Made by a program: the position numbers and the translations under genes
Source: Chitinophaga sp. XS-30
GTDB lineage: Bacteria > Bacteroidota > Bacteroidia > Chitinophagales > Chitinophagaceae
Assembly (NCBI RefSeq): GCF_008086345.1
Contig: NZ_CP043006.1
Span: forward strand, 1,052,032-1,116,031
Direction: 5' to 3'
DNA: 64,000 nucleotides
Part shown: one piece after another, positions 19,164 through 28,000 of the stretch
How positions within the stretch are numbered: the first letter of the stretch is position 1
Layout: every line of letters starts with the position of its first letter
Notes under the pieces: model-generated
Databases searched by the model: none
What the model was told of the DNA's origin: nothing
Seen by the model: the letters and a program-made list of their open reading frames with translations, nothing else

Positions 19164-20459
19164 ATGAGATCATTTCTGTTCAGCATCATCGCTTTCCTGA
19201 TCACAACGGCGGCCCTGGCCCAGCCGAAGAACATCCGCAAATGGGCCGATGAAGAGCTCCTTCGTAAAAAAGATATCCGGAATGCCCATACCGGTATCTG
19301 TATCATGGATGCCGCCACAGGAAAATACTGGCTGCAGTACCAGGATGACAAATTTTTCACGCCGGCCTCGAATACCAAGATCTTTACCCTTTTTACCGGG
19401 CTTGAGCTGCTGGGGGATTCCCTGCCGGCCATGCGTTATGCGGAAGATGATACGGCCATCTACATACAGGGGACCGGAGACCCTTCCTTCCTGCATCCCG
19501 ATTTCAGCTACCAGCCGGTCATGGAAAAGTTAACGCAAACGGATAAACGTATCTGGCTGGCTCCGGCACTTATCCGGAACAAACGTTTCGGTCCCGGTTG
19601 GGCCTGGAGTGATTATGCGGACTACTACCAGCCGGAGTTGAATGCATGGCCGATGTACGGGAACGTGGCCAGGATCAATATCACCGGCAGCGCTTATACG
19701 GTTTCGCCCGCTTATTTCGCCAGGGACCTGCAGCTGGTCCGGGAAAAAGCGCCGGAAGAGGTATTGGCAGACCGGGATGAGCGCAGCAACCGCTTCATCC
19801 TGCACTATCGTACGGATGACAGAGCGAGCCATGATTTTGAAGTGCCTTTCATCACCGGGGGCAATGAACAGCTGGTACAGCGCCTGCAGGACACACTACG
19901 CAGGGAAGTGGGTTTGCTGAACACCCCCATCCGCGGGCCCCTGCTCAAAAGCATACCGGTGGATACCCTGTTCCAGCCGATGATGCACCGCAGCGATAAT
20001 TTTTTCGCGGAACAGATACTGATGATGTGCTCCGCCATGCTGGGAGACAGCATCGATTCCAGGAAAACGATCCGGTATATGCTGGACAGCACATTGAAAG
20101 ACCTCCCGCATCCGCCGCGCTGGGCGGACGGTTCGGGGCTTTCCCGTTATAACCTCATTACGCCGCGGGATTTCGTGTATGTGCTGAACAAAATGTATAA
20201 AAAATACCCGAAGGAGAGGCTGTTGCCGCTCTTCCCGAGCGGCGGCAAAGGCACGCTGCGCACCTATTATCAGCAGTTGCCGGGCCGGCTGTATGCGAAA
20301 ACCGGCACCCTCAGCGGCTGCGTGGCCCTCAGCGGGTACATTGTCACCAGGTCGGGGAAAACACTGGTGTTCAGCGTACTGGTCAATAATCATGATACAA
20401 CGTCAACGGTTGTACGAAGAGCGGTGGAGCGCTTTCTGCTGAAAGTAGCGAACGGGTAG
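19164..20459 (+). CDS. dacB: D-alanyl-D-alanine carboxypeptidase/endopeptidase, PBP4 type (S13)
   Basis: Low-molecular-weight class C penicillin-binding protein of 431 aa from the ATG at 19164 (an upstream TTG in frame is within the terminator and was rejected). A signal peptide (MRSFLFSIIAFLITTAALAQ) places it in the periplasm. Active-site motifs: SxxK as S-N-T-K in FTPASNTKIFTLF, SxN as S-D-N in MMHRSDNFFAEQ, and KTG in LYAKTGTLSGCVALSGY. The large domain insertion between SxxK and SxN is typical of S13. Role: trimming or opening peptide crosslinks of peptidoglycan. Single-gene unit. Confidence 0.93.
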   Translation: MRSFLFSIIAFLITTAALAQPKNIRKWADEELLRKKDIRNAHTGICIMDAATGKYWLQYQDDKFFTPASNTKIFTLFTGLELLGDSLPAMRYAEDDTAIYIQGTGDPSFLHPDFSYQPVMEKLTQTDKRIWLAPALIRNKRFGPGWAWSDYADYYQPELNAWPMYGNVARINITGSAYTVSPAYFARDLQLVREKAPEEVLADRDERSNRFILHYRTDDRASHDFEVPFITGGNEQLVQRLQDTLRREVGLLNTPIRGPLLKSIPVDTLFQPMMHRSDNFFAEQILMMCSAMLGDSIDSRKTIRYMLDSTLKDLPHPPRWADGSGLSRYNLITPRDFVYVLNKMYKKYPKERLLPLFPSGGKGTLRTYYQQLPGRLYAKTGTLSGCVALSGYIVTRSGKTLVFSVLVNNHDTTSTVVRRAVERFLLKVANG

Positions 20460-20518
20460 GGAAGCAGCGTTTCGGTGAGCCGGTCTGCCCGGGAGATCAC
20501 GGCAGAAAACGCAAAAGA

Positions 20519-20580
20519 AAAGGAGTTGTTTTAAAAGTAACGCTTACGGGTGTCCGTATTACTTTTAAAACAACTCCTTT
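20519..20580. repeat. 22-bp perfect inverted repeat, 18-nt loop
   Basis: Arms 20519-20540 and 20559-20580 are perfectly complementary over 22 bp (left arm begins AAAGGAGTTG, right arm ends CAACTCCTTT), longer than any other terminator stem in the window. It sits between the convergent carboxypeptidase and DPP7 genes and could terminate both, though T-runs outside the arms are short. Confidence 0.85.
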
Positions 20581-20600
20581 CCGGATGACTGTTGCCGCGA

Positions 20601-22742
20601 TTACTTCACCAGCTTCAGTTCATTAATAATATGTTTGGCGCCGCCAAGTTTATCAATACACCACAGCACATAACGCACATCAACGCAGATGGTGCGGTTG
20701 TAGTTCTTATCGAACTGTATCTTGTGGCTTAACGCTTCATAGTTGCCGTCGAATGCCAGCCCGATCAGTTCTCCGTTCCCGTTGATCACGGGAGAGCCGG
20801 AGTTGCCGCCGGTAATATCGTTGGTGGTAATAAACCCTACTACCAGGTCTTTACGTTTCGCATCGATATATTGCCCGAAATCTTTCTTTGCTACGAGGTC
20901 CGCAAACCCCGGAGGCAGATCGAACTCATAGTCGCCCGGCACGTATTTTTCCATTACACCGGATGCGGTGGTAACGTAGTCATACGCCACGGCATCACGC
21001 GGGGAGTAGGGTTTCACCTGGCCATAGGAAAGGCGCATGGTGAAGTTTGCGTCCGGGTAGCGGGATGCATTGGGCTGCTGTTGCATCACACCCTTCAGGT
21101 ACAGACGGCCCAGTTCATTATTTTGCGCAGTGAACTGCTGGTGCAGCGGGAGGTATTTGCCTACATAGTTCTTCACAAAGGCGGAAGCATAGGCGTAGGC
21201 AGGGTCTTCCTGCAGCACTACGGCATCAGGGTTGGCCGTGAAGGCCTTCCATTTTGCATCGTTGAAGATCATGGTATTGGCGAACACGGATGCGGCCCAG
21301 GTCTGGTAGGTTTTGGCATCATCGAGGCTGCCGTAGGATTTGAGCCCTTCATAGAACCCGATGGGATGCTGGTCTTTCGGGATGTCCATATAATAACGCT
21401 GGGCCATGGCCGCCATTATCTTCTGGTCACTGGGCTTGTTCTCATCTTTCAGAAAGTTGGCGCGGGCGGCGTCAGCTGCGGCTACGGCAGCTTTTACATC
21501 ACCTTTTCTGAGGATGGCGTTTTCTACTGCAGCCAGGTTGGAAGCGTAGGCGGCAAGCGCGGAGCCGAAAATGCCTTCATTCAGGTACACGCGCACTTTG
21601 GCATAAGGCTCCCAGGCTTTGTAGATCTTCTCATAATCCGGGAAAATGTGCTCAAATTCAGGTTTGCCTTTTGCCCACTGACGGAAAGCGGCTTCCTGCT
21701 TTTGTTTATCCTCGTACACATGATATTTGATGAGCTGTTTGCTTTCACCATCGAAGAACTTCCAGTAGTTGGCGATACCGGCGTAGGAGGAGGCAAGCTG
21801 CAGTTTTACGGCCGGATCTTTTTTCATTTCCTCGAACATGTATTTGAGGCGGATGTCGCGGAGATTGACGGTGGAGGGATTCTCCACATCGATCTTCAGT
21901 TTTACGCCATATGATGTTTCGTAACGGTTGGTACCGCCGGGATATCCGAAGATCATGGCATAGTCATTCTCTTTCACGCCCTTGATAGACACCGGCAGGA
22001 AATACTTCGGTTTCATCGGAACATTGTCCGCTGCATATGGTGCGGGTTTGCCATCCTTGCCGGTATACACGCGGAACACGGAAAAGTCTCCGGTATGGCG
22101 CGGCCATTCCCAGTTGTCCGTATCGCCGCCGAATTTGCCCACGCTTTCCGGCGGTGTGCCAACGAGGCGGATATCGGTATATCGTTCATATACAAAAAGC
22201 AGATACTGATTCCCTTTGAACATCGGGTTCACGCGGGCCTCGTAGCCCGTGCCTTCCGTGGCCGCGGTGATGATGCCGGATGTAACAGCCTGCAGCCGTT
22301 GTGTGCGTTCTGCATCAGGAGCGCCGGCAAGCGCCGAGTCCACTTTCGCTGTTACGTCTTCCACCCTTACCAGGAATTGTACGGAAAGTCCTTTGGATGG
22401 GATCTCCTCCTGTTTGTTCTTTGCATAAAAACCGTCGCGGAGATAATTCTTCTCCATGGTGCTCGCATTCGCAATAGCGCCGTAGCCGCAGTGATGATTG
22501 GTAAAGATGAGGCCCTGGTTGCTGACGATCTCACCGGTACAGCCACCGCCGAAAATGATGATGGCATCTTTCATGGAAGATTTGTTGATGCTGTACAGCT
22601 GTTCCTTTGAAAGCTTCAGCCCTTTCTTCACCATGTCGGCATATACTTGCTGTCCTAACAGGTAAGGCAGCCACATGCCTTCATCAGCCCTTACCAGCTT
22701 TACGGAAAGCAGGAGCAGCAGGAGGAATAGATTTTTCTTCAT
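20601..22742 (-). CDS. S46 family dipeptidyl-peptidase 7
   Basis: Exported serine exopeptidase of 713 aa that removes N-terminal dipeptides; signal peptide in the first 19 residues. The chymotrypsin-like triad is visible: H84 in FTNHHCGYG, D218 in RHTGDFSVFR and S648 in GGNSGSPV. The residue that separates DPP7 from DPP11 is Gly here (G666 in LAFDGNYE) rather than Arg, which predicts preference for hydrophobic rather than acidic P1 residues. The length matches known DPP7/DPP11 enzymes. Together with the POT importer 3 kb away it fits growth on peptides. It has its own promoter region on the minus strand. Confidence 0.94.
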   Translation of the reverse strand: MKKNLFLLLLLLSVKLVRADEGMWLPYLLGQQVYADMVKKGLKLSKEQLYSINKSSMKDAIIIFGGGCTGEIVSNQGLIFTNHHCGYGAIANASTMEKNYLRDGFYAKNKQEEIPSKGLSVQFLVRVEDVTAKVDSALAGAPDAERTQRLQAVTSGIITAATEGTGYEARVNPMFKGNQYLLFVYERYTDIRLVGTPPESVGKFGGDTDNWEWPRHTGDFSVFRVYTGKDGKPAPYAADNVPMKPKYFLPVSIKGVKENDYAMIFGYPGGTNRYETSYGVKLKIDVENPSTVNLRDIRLKYMFEEMKKDPAVKLQLASSYAGIANYWKFFDGESKQLIKYHVYEDKQKQEAAFRQWAKGKPEFEHIFPDYEKIYKAWEPYAKVRVYLNEGIFGSALAAYASNLAAVENAILRKGDVKAAVAAADAARANFLKDENKPSDQKIMAAMAQRYYMDIPKDQHPIGFYEGLKSYGSLDDAKTYQTWAASVFANTMIFNDAKWKAFTANPDAVVLQEDPAYAYASAFVKNYVGKYLPLHQQFTAQNNELGRLYLKGVMQQQPNASRYPDANFTMRLSYGQVKPYSPRDAVAYDYVTTASGVMEKYVPGDYEFDLPPGFADLVAKKDFGQYIDAKRKDLVVGFITTNDITGGNSGSPVINGNGELIGLAFDGNYEALSHKIQFDKNYNRTICVDVRYVLWCIDKLGGAKHIINELKLVK

Positions 22743-22903
22743 ATTGCAGGTTTTGTAAAAAGAGGCCCAAACCTACCGAATTTTCACAATATTCAACAAT
22801 AAGGCTTGATTCTTGTTAAGATTCCTTGTGGCATGGACCGCTACATGAATCTCCTTGCTTTGCCCGGCCCCGGGTGGCCGCTTAAATAAAAAACAAAACA
22901 GAG

Positions 22904-23380
22904 ATGAAACAACTATTATGCTGTTGCGCATTTGGCCTTACCGGCCTGTTATTTGCCTGCCAGGGGACCAATAAGCCCACAGGCCAGGATACCACCACCG
23001 TGGCCGGAGTATCTTCCGCCACCACGGACTGGCAGCTGGAAGGTACCCGCTGGAAGCTGAAGGAATTTCCCGGCAGCGCTACCCCATTACCCGCGATGGA
23101 AAAAGAAGTTTTCATGGTCTTCCAGGACTCCTCCGCACAGGTGATGGGTTTTCTGGGGTGTAACGGATTTGGCGGGAGTTATGTGGCCGATGCCTCCGGG
23201 GGGCTGGCTATCACCAATGTTATGTCCACCCAGATGGCCTGCCCAGCCCTTGATGTGGAGAATGCTTTTTCAAGGGCGATGGAAATGGCCAACCGGTTCA
23301 CTATTGAAAAAGACCTGTTGAGCCTGCAGAAAGGGGATTCTGTTATGGTCACCTTTGAGGCCGGGCCGTTACAGGAATAA
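22904..23380 (+). CDS. META domain lipoprotein
   Basis: Lipoprotein of 158 aa: signal MKQLLCCCAFGLTGLLFAC with the lipobox Cys at residue 19, a Thr/Ser-rich spacer, and a META (HslJ-like) domain from about residue 43 (EGTRWKLKEFPGS, then GFLGCNGFGGSYVAD and the STQMACPALDVE signature). META domains occur in proteins linked to motility, heat shock and novobiocin resistance, with no defined activity. It precedes the coiled-coil lipoprotein by 29 bp, so both are probably co-transcribed. Confidence 0.88.
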   Translation: MKQLLCCCAFGLTGLLFACQGTNKPTGQDTTTVAGVSSATTDWQLEGTRWKLKEFPGSATPLPAMEKEVFMVFQDSSAQVMGFLGCNGFGGSYVADASGGLAITNVMSTQMACPALDVENAFSRAMEMANRFTIEKDLLSLQKGDSVMVTFEAGPLQE

Positions 23381-23409
23381 TATTCATCACTCACCAAAAT
23401 AAACAAGTC

Positions 23410-23850
23410 ATGCAGAAGTATTTTCTTATTCTGGCTGCGGCCGCCTTCATGGCCTGCCAGGGAAACAGAACAGATAACACATCTGACAGCGCCTCCGAAA
23501 AAATGCAGGAAGGCATGGAAGACATCAGGGAGGGCGCCGAAATGGAAGCCGATACTGCCGGGGCCTATTTCCGGGAGCAAAGGGATAAACTGGCCAAAAG
23601 CATTGAAGAGCGCCGGGCTGAGCTCGATGCCAAGATCGAGGAACTGAAAAAGGATGGCAGCGCGAAAAGCGAAAAGGCCCGCAAACGCCTGGAAAAAGTG
23701 CGTGATGATCTGGATGCGAAGCTGCAGGATGTAAAGAACAGTACTGCTGAAACCTGGGACGATACCAAAAAGGGGATCGACGAGACCATGAAGAAAGTAG
23801 ATGACGAATGGCAGGAGTTCAAAAGGGATTTCAAGGAGTTGTTCCGCTAG
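23410..23850 (+). CDS. Coiled-coil lipoprotein, unknown
   Basis: Lipoprotein of 146 aa: signal ending AFMAC (Cys16), a short polar linker, then a nearly uninterrupted charged helix from about residue 28 to the end with heptad-like spacing (EERRAELDAKIEELKKD, EKARKRLEKVRDDLDAKLQD). It resembles small apolipoprotein-like or YtxH-type envelope proteins by composition, but I recognise no named domain. It is downstream of the META lipoprotein and is followed by a strong hairpin terminator. Confidence 0.75.
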   Translation: MQKYFLILAAAAFMACQGNRTDNTSDSASEKMQEGMEDIREGAEMEADTAGAYFREQRDKLAKSIEERRAELDAKIEELKKDGSAKSEKARKRLEKVRDDLDAKLQDVKNSTAETWDDTKKGIDETMKKVDDEWQEFKRDFKELFR

Positions 23851-23893
23851 TACCTTTTTTGTTAACCGATACACCACTGAACCGCAATAAAAG

Positions 23894-23930
23894 AAAAACG
23901 CTGTGGGGCGAAAATTCCACAGCGTTTTTT
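23894..23930. terminator. Bidirectional intrinsic terminator
   Basis: A 13-bp stem (AAAAACGCTGTGG at 23894-23906 with CCACAGCGTTTTT at 23917-23929) with runs of A and T at either side, between the convergent lipoprotein and Gfo/Idh/MocA genes. Confidence 0.92.
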
Positions 23931-23951
23931 TATGATCAGATGCAAAGGTGA

Positions 23952-25400
23952 TTATACACCCAGCGTCCAGCCGTCGCGGTAATTGCGTTTTACGAACTGG
24001 TTGGCATCATCGAAGTTGGTGATCTTCATATTCGGCCCATCCCACAACAGTTTGATGTAACGTCCCGGATAGTCGAAGCCGTTGCCGTTTGCTTTGGGCT
24101 TGCGCACATCATAGCTGCGGATGGCCAGGTTGCCCATCAGGATGGTTTCCGTAAGCGGACCGGAGATATCGAACGGAGCGCTCAATTCTTTTTTGCCATA
24201 ACCGGCGATACAGGCATTCACCCATTGCACATAGTGGCCTTCCGGAACACGCGCGATGGTCTGCTTCACATTTACTTCCTTGTTGCGGGAAGAGGGCAGC
24301 AGGGATGGGTACATACCGTAGGTGCCGCACATCATCTTGCCTTTGGAGCCGATAAAGATAGCGCCGTTCCCGCCGTCTCCCATTCTTTCGTTCGGGCCCA
24401 GCTCTTCCGGACGGGCAGGTTGAATACCGCCATCCATCCAGTGCAGCTTGATGTCCGATTTGCCGCCTTTGCCTTCGAAGTTCATGATCACATGAGAAGA
24501 AGGAGGGCAGCTGTCCGGGAAATAGCCCTGTTTGAATTCATCTACATACACACTGCCCACGCTGGCTTCCGCAGAGGTCGGATAACCGAGGCCCAGTACG
24601 CGGAAGGGAGGTTCCACAATGTGGCAACCCATGTCCCCAAGTGCGCCGGTACCATAGTCCCACCAGCCGCGCCAGTTAAACGGCACCAGTTTCTCTACAT
24701 AATCCTTTTGGGGAGCAGTGCCAAGCCAAAGGTCCCAGTCCAGCCCCTTGGGTATCTCCGCTTTCTGGGTAGGCCAGGGAATGCCCTGGGGCCAAACGGG
24801 GCGGTTCGTCCAGCAATAAACGGTATGCACGTCACCGATCAGGCCGGCGTTGTACCATTCCATCAGCTGGCGCACACCATCGCCGGAGGCGCCCTGGTTG
24901 CCCATCTGGGTCACTACTTTATATTTTTTCGCGGCTTCGGTAAGCATGCGCGCTTCGTAGATGTCGTGGGTGAGGGGCTTTTGCACATAAACGTGCTTGC
25001 CCAGTTGCATGGCCGCCATAGCTTGTATAGCATGGTTATGGTCCGGCGATGATACCGTTACGGCATCGATGTTCTTGTGCTCTTTTTCGAGCATCTCGCG
25101 GAAGTCCTTGTAGTACTTCGCTTTAGGGAAGCGTTTTATGGAATTTGCGGCACGGCGGTCGTCCACATCGCATAATACAACGATGTCCGACGGGCCTTTT
25201 GCGATCTCGGTAAGGTCGCTTTCGCCTTTACCGCCAACGCCGATACCCGCAACCCTTAACCGGTCGCTGGGCGCTGTGTACCCTTTACCTCCCAATACGT
25301 GACGTGGAACGATCATAAAACCGGCAGCCGCTGCGGTGCTGTTCGTTAGAAATGATCTACGGGAAATCTGGTTTCTTTTGTTATTTTTTTCCTGAACCAT
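23952..25400 (-). CDS. Tat-exported Gfo/Idh/MocA family oxidoreductase (second copy)
   Basis: A 482-aa member of the Bacteroidota/Planctomycetota-type subfamily. A textbook Tat motif S13-R14-R15-S-F-L heads the hydrophobic segment. The cofactor loop is GIGVGGKGESD; the EKP motif appears as YVQKPLTHD, with Gln for Glu, a common variant of this subfamily; the C-terminal region has WDYGTGALGDMGCHIVEPP. It is clearly a different subfamily from the gene at 17710 (length and EKP variant differ). Substrate unknown. It is divergent from the POT transporter across 218 bp in which I see no clear element. Confidence 0.92.
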   Translation of the reverse strand: MVQEKNNKRNQISRRSFLTNSTAAAAGFMIVPRHVLGGKGYTAPSDRLRVAGIGVGGKGESDLTEIAKGPSDIVVLCDVDDRRAANSIKRFPKAKYYKDFREMLEKEHKNIDAVTVSSPDHNHAIQAMAAMQLGKHVYVQKPLTHDIYEARMLTEAAKKYKVVTQMGNQGASGDGVRQLMEWYNAGLIGDVHTVYCWTNRPVWPQGIPWPTQKAEIPKGLDWDLWLGTAPQKDYVEKLVPFNWRGWWDYGTGALGDMGCHIVEPPFRVLGLGYPTSAEASVGSVYVDEFKQGYFPDSCPPSSHVIMNFEGKGGKSDIKLHWMDGGIQPARPEELGPNERMGDGGNGAIFIGSKGKMMCGTYGMYPSLLPSSRNKEVNVKQTIARVPEGHYVQWVNACIAGYGKKELSAPFDISGPLTETILMGNLAIRSYDVRKPKANGNGFDYPGRYIKLLWDGPNMKITNFDDANQFVKRNYRDGWTLGV

Positions 25401-25618
25401 GATTTTATAAATTTTCGTTCAATATAATAGAAAAACAGTAGTCATTAATAAAAATATCTATGAATGGTTGCGCTGCTAAAACGATTTTCACAAAGGATAC
25501 GGCATGCGTTCCCGAGAAAGGCTTCCAAGTTAATAAATTGATGAATAAGCCGTCATTAAATTTGGGGCTATTGCCGTTTTGTTGTTATTTTTAGCAGATC
25601 ACCAAAACTGGTCGCTAT

Positions 25619-27259
25619 ATGCCATCCAACCATAAACATCCGGCCGCGCTGCCCTTTCTCTTTTTTTCTGAAATGTGGGAGCGGTTCGGGTTCTACCTGC
25701 TGCTCGCCATCCTGCAACTGTACCTGACTGATGCGGAATCCGGCGGATGGGCGATGGACCGGAGCAAGGCGGTGGATATTTTCGGCACTTTTATCGCTTT
25801 CGTTTATCTCACACCATTTATCGGGGGGCTGCTGGCGGACCGGAAACTGGGATATGCCAGGTCCGTCATCATCGGCGGCATACTGATGGGCCTTGGTTAT
25901 ATGGGGCTCGCGGTGCAGAACCTCACGGTTTTTTATCTGTCGCTGGGACTGATCTGCGTGGGCAACGGCTTTTTCAAACCCAATATTTCCACCCTGCTGG
26001 GGAATGTATATAATGATGAAAAATACCGTTCCCGGAAGGATACGGGGTACAATATCTTTTACATGGGCATCAATATCGGCGCCTTCATCTGTACGTTCTT
26101 TGCGGCTTACCTCCGGAACAGCATCAACTGGGGCGCGGCTTTCATGGCTGCGGGTATAGGGATGTTCCTCGGTGTGCTGATCTTTATCGTGGGCCTGAAA
26201 CATTACCGGCACGCGGACGTCCGCAAGCCCGAGCAGCCGGGGGACATGCCGCTGGGCAGCATTTTTGCCCAGGTGTTCCTGCCGGTGCTGGTTGTCGGAT
26301 ACATCGGCTGGGTGATACCCGGCAATATTTTCGGCTCTGATTCCACGGATGCCTTCATCTTTGCCTGCCTGCCCATCGTTTATTTCTTCACCAACCTGCT
26401 GCGCAAAGCCAGCGGGGCGGACAAGCAACCCGTAAAGGCATTGCTGGCCATCTTTGCCGTATCCGTGATGTTCTGGGCCGTATTCAAACAAAATGGTACA
26501 GCGCTCACCACCTGGGCGCAGTTTTATACGGACAGGGAATTGCCTGCCGCCATTGAAGGGCCGGCCCGTTCATTGTATCTGGCGGAAACCGTTGCCAATA
26601 CAACCGATTCCGTTGTTGCCTATGATGGGGAATTCCGTGTGATCAAGGATGCGCAGGGGCAACCGGTAAAAGAATATGGCAAGCCCGTGTACCTGAAAAA
26701 CGTGGCGCCGGAAGAAATGCCGGCGGAAGGGGAGACCATCAGCGTTGTCAATACAGAACTGTTCCAATCCGTCAATCCTTTCTTTGTTATTGTGCTTACT
26801 CCGCTGATCGTGGCTTTCTTTGCCCTGCTCAGGCGGCGGAACAAGGAGCCCTCCACGCCTACCAAGATTGCCTGGGGGCTGCTGATCTCATCCCTGTCTA
26901 CTTTTATGATGGTGGCTGCGGTGGTTTATTGCGACAATGGCGCCAGCAAGGCATCGTTATGGTGGCTGTTCGGATGTTACGGCGTGATCACGGTAGGAGA
27001 ACTGCTGCTCAGCCCGATGGGCCTTTCGCTCGTATCCAAGCTTAGCCCGCCGCGCCTTACTTCACTGATGATGGGCGGATGGTTCCTGGCTACTTCCATC
27101 GGCAACAAATTGTCGGGCGTGCTGGCTGCGATGTGGGACACGTACGACAACAAAGTGAATTATTTCCTCGTGAACTTCGTGCTGCTGGGTTTTGCCGCCG
27201 GGCTGATATTCGTGATGCTGCGGTGGCTGAACAGGGTGTTCAGGGAGCATACCTCCTAG
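25619..27259 (+). CDS. POT/PTR family peptide transporter with extra insert
   Basis: Proton-coupled oligopeptide symporter of 546 aa. The ExxER proton motif is at E18-M-W-E21-R22 in FFSEMWERFGFYLL, and the PTR2 signature region GNGFFKPNISTLLGNVY is at about 115-131. Helices crowd residues 12-290 and 384-540. Between them, residues about 300-383 form a polar stretch with a DGEFRVIKDAQGQPVKEYG segment that should lie outside the membrane; most POT proteins lack this, but Bacteroidota members often carry it. Function: import of di/tripeptides such as DPP7 products. Confidence 0.92.
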   Translation: MPSNHKHPAALPFLFFSEMWERFGFYLLLAILQLYLTDAESGGWAMDRSKAVDIFGTFIAFVYLTPFIGGLLADRKLGYARSVIIGGILMGLGYMGLAVQNLTVFYLSLGLICVGNGFFKPNISTLLGNVYNDEKYRSRKDTGYNIFYMGINIGAFICTFFAAYLRNSINWGAAFMAAGIGMFLGVLIFIVGLKHYRHADVRKPEQPGDMPLGSIFAQVFLPVLVVGYIGWVIPGNIFGSDSTDAFIFACLPIVYFFTNLLRKASGADKQPVKALLAIFAVSVMFWAVFKQNGTALTTWAQFYTDRELPAAIEGPARSLYLAETVANTTDSVVAYDGEFRVIKDAQGQPVKEYGKPVYLKNVAPEEMPAEGETISVVNTELFQSVNPFFVIVLTPLIVAFFALLRRRNKEPSTPTKIAWGLLISSLSTFMMVAAVVYCDNGASKASLWWLFGCYGVITVGELLLSPMGLSLVSKLSPPRLTSLMMGGWFLATSIGNKLSGVLAAMWDTYDNKVNYFLVNFVLLGFAAGLIFVMLRWLNRVFREHTS

Positions 27260-27313
27260 GGCATTGCTTTCCGGCGGCACTTTTATCGCAGCGCTGCCGG
27301 AAAGCATCCCGAA

Positions 27314-27997
27314 TTACTCTTCCCAGGTCATGATCGTACCGCGGTCTTCCGGTTTGAGGCATTCGCGCAGGGTTTTTTCATCGTAGGCCAGGTTGTATTG
27401 CGCCAGCACATCCTCCGGTACGCCGTCCCATACATTCGGCTGGTTGCCTTTGTATCCGAGATCGCGGATACCAGTTTCACTTGTGAAAAAGCCCGAAGCC
27501 GTGAGGTTGCGCAGGGTGCTGAAAAATGCTACCCCCTGGCTCAGTTCCGGCGCGGCATTATAAGGGAAGGCGATCTGGTCGATGATCTTTGTCTGCTCGG
27601 CGGCCGGCAGTTCCGTAAAAACCTTGTTATGTAATTTGAGGCAATGCACATCCAGCCAGCGAAGCCCTCCGCGCAGGGGCGTCTGGTATTGCGGCATATC
27701 CTTTGCTATAAACGCTATGAAGTCCGGCACCCCGGCATCCGAAGCGCTCCCCGAATGGTCGTCCGCGGGGATGATGATATCCACCAGCACCGTGATGGTC
27801 TGCATTTCCGCTGGGGTGAAGAAAGTCTCCTTGGAGAGTGATTCATCCCTTATAACCTCATCAGACGTGCGGCCATAATCTTTGAACACACCCTTGCCGA
27901 TGGGGGCTTTATCTCCTTGCTGTTCACATGCCGATAATATCACGCCTGTAGATACGGAGCCAATGAGCAGGGCTTTCAGCGATTCTCTTCTGTCCAT
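27314..27997 (-). CDS. Gluconate_2-dh3 family small subunit of GMC dehydrogenase
   Basis: Small (gamma or hitch-hiker) subunit of 227 aa. The N-terminus M-D-R3-R4-E-S-L-K is a Tat-like motif followed by a hydrophobic core ending LSAC (Cys24), so it may be a Tat-exported lipoprotein. The domain starts near residue 59 (FFTPAEMQTITVLVDIIIPADDHSGSASDAGV), the usual Gluconate_2-dh3 opening. It lies 3 bp downstream of the GMC gene. In characterised complexes this subunit supplies the signal that carries the signal-less catalytic subunit through Tat; that fits here because the GMC protein has none. Confidence 0.92.
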   Translation of the reverse strand: MDRRESLKALLIGSVSTGVILSACEQQGDKAPIGKGVFKDYGRTSDEVIRDESLSKETFFTPAEMQTITVLVDIIIPADDHSGSASDAGVPDFIAFIAKDMPQYQTPLRGGLRWLDVHCLKLHNKVFTELPAAEQTKIIDQIAFPYNAAPELSQGVAFFSTLRNLTASGFFTSETGIRDLGYKGNQPNVWDGVPEDVLAQYNLAYDEKTLRECLKPEDRGTIMTWEE

Positions 27998-28000
27998 GTG

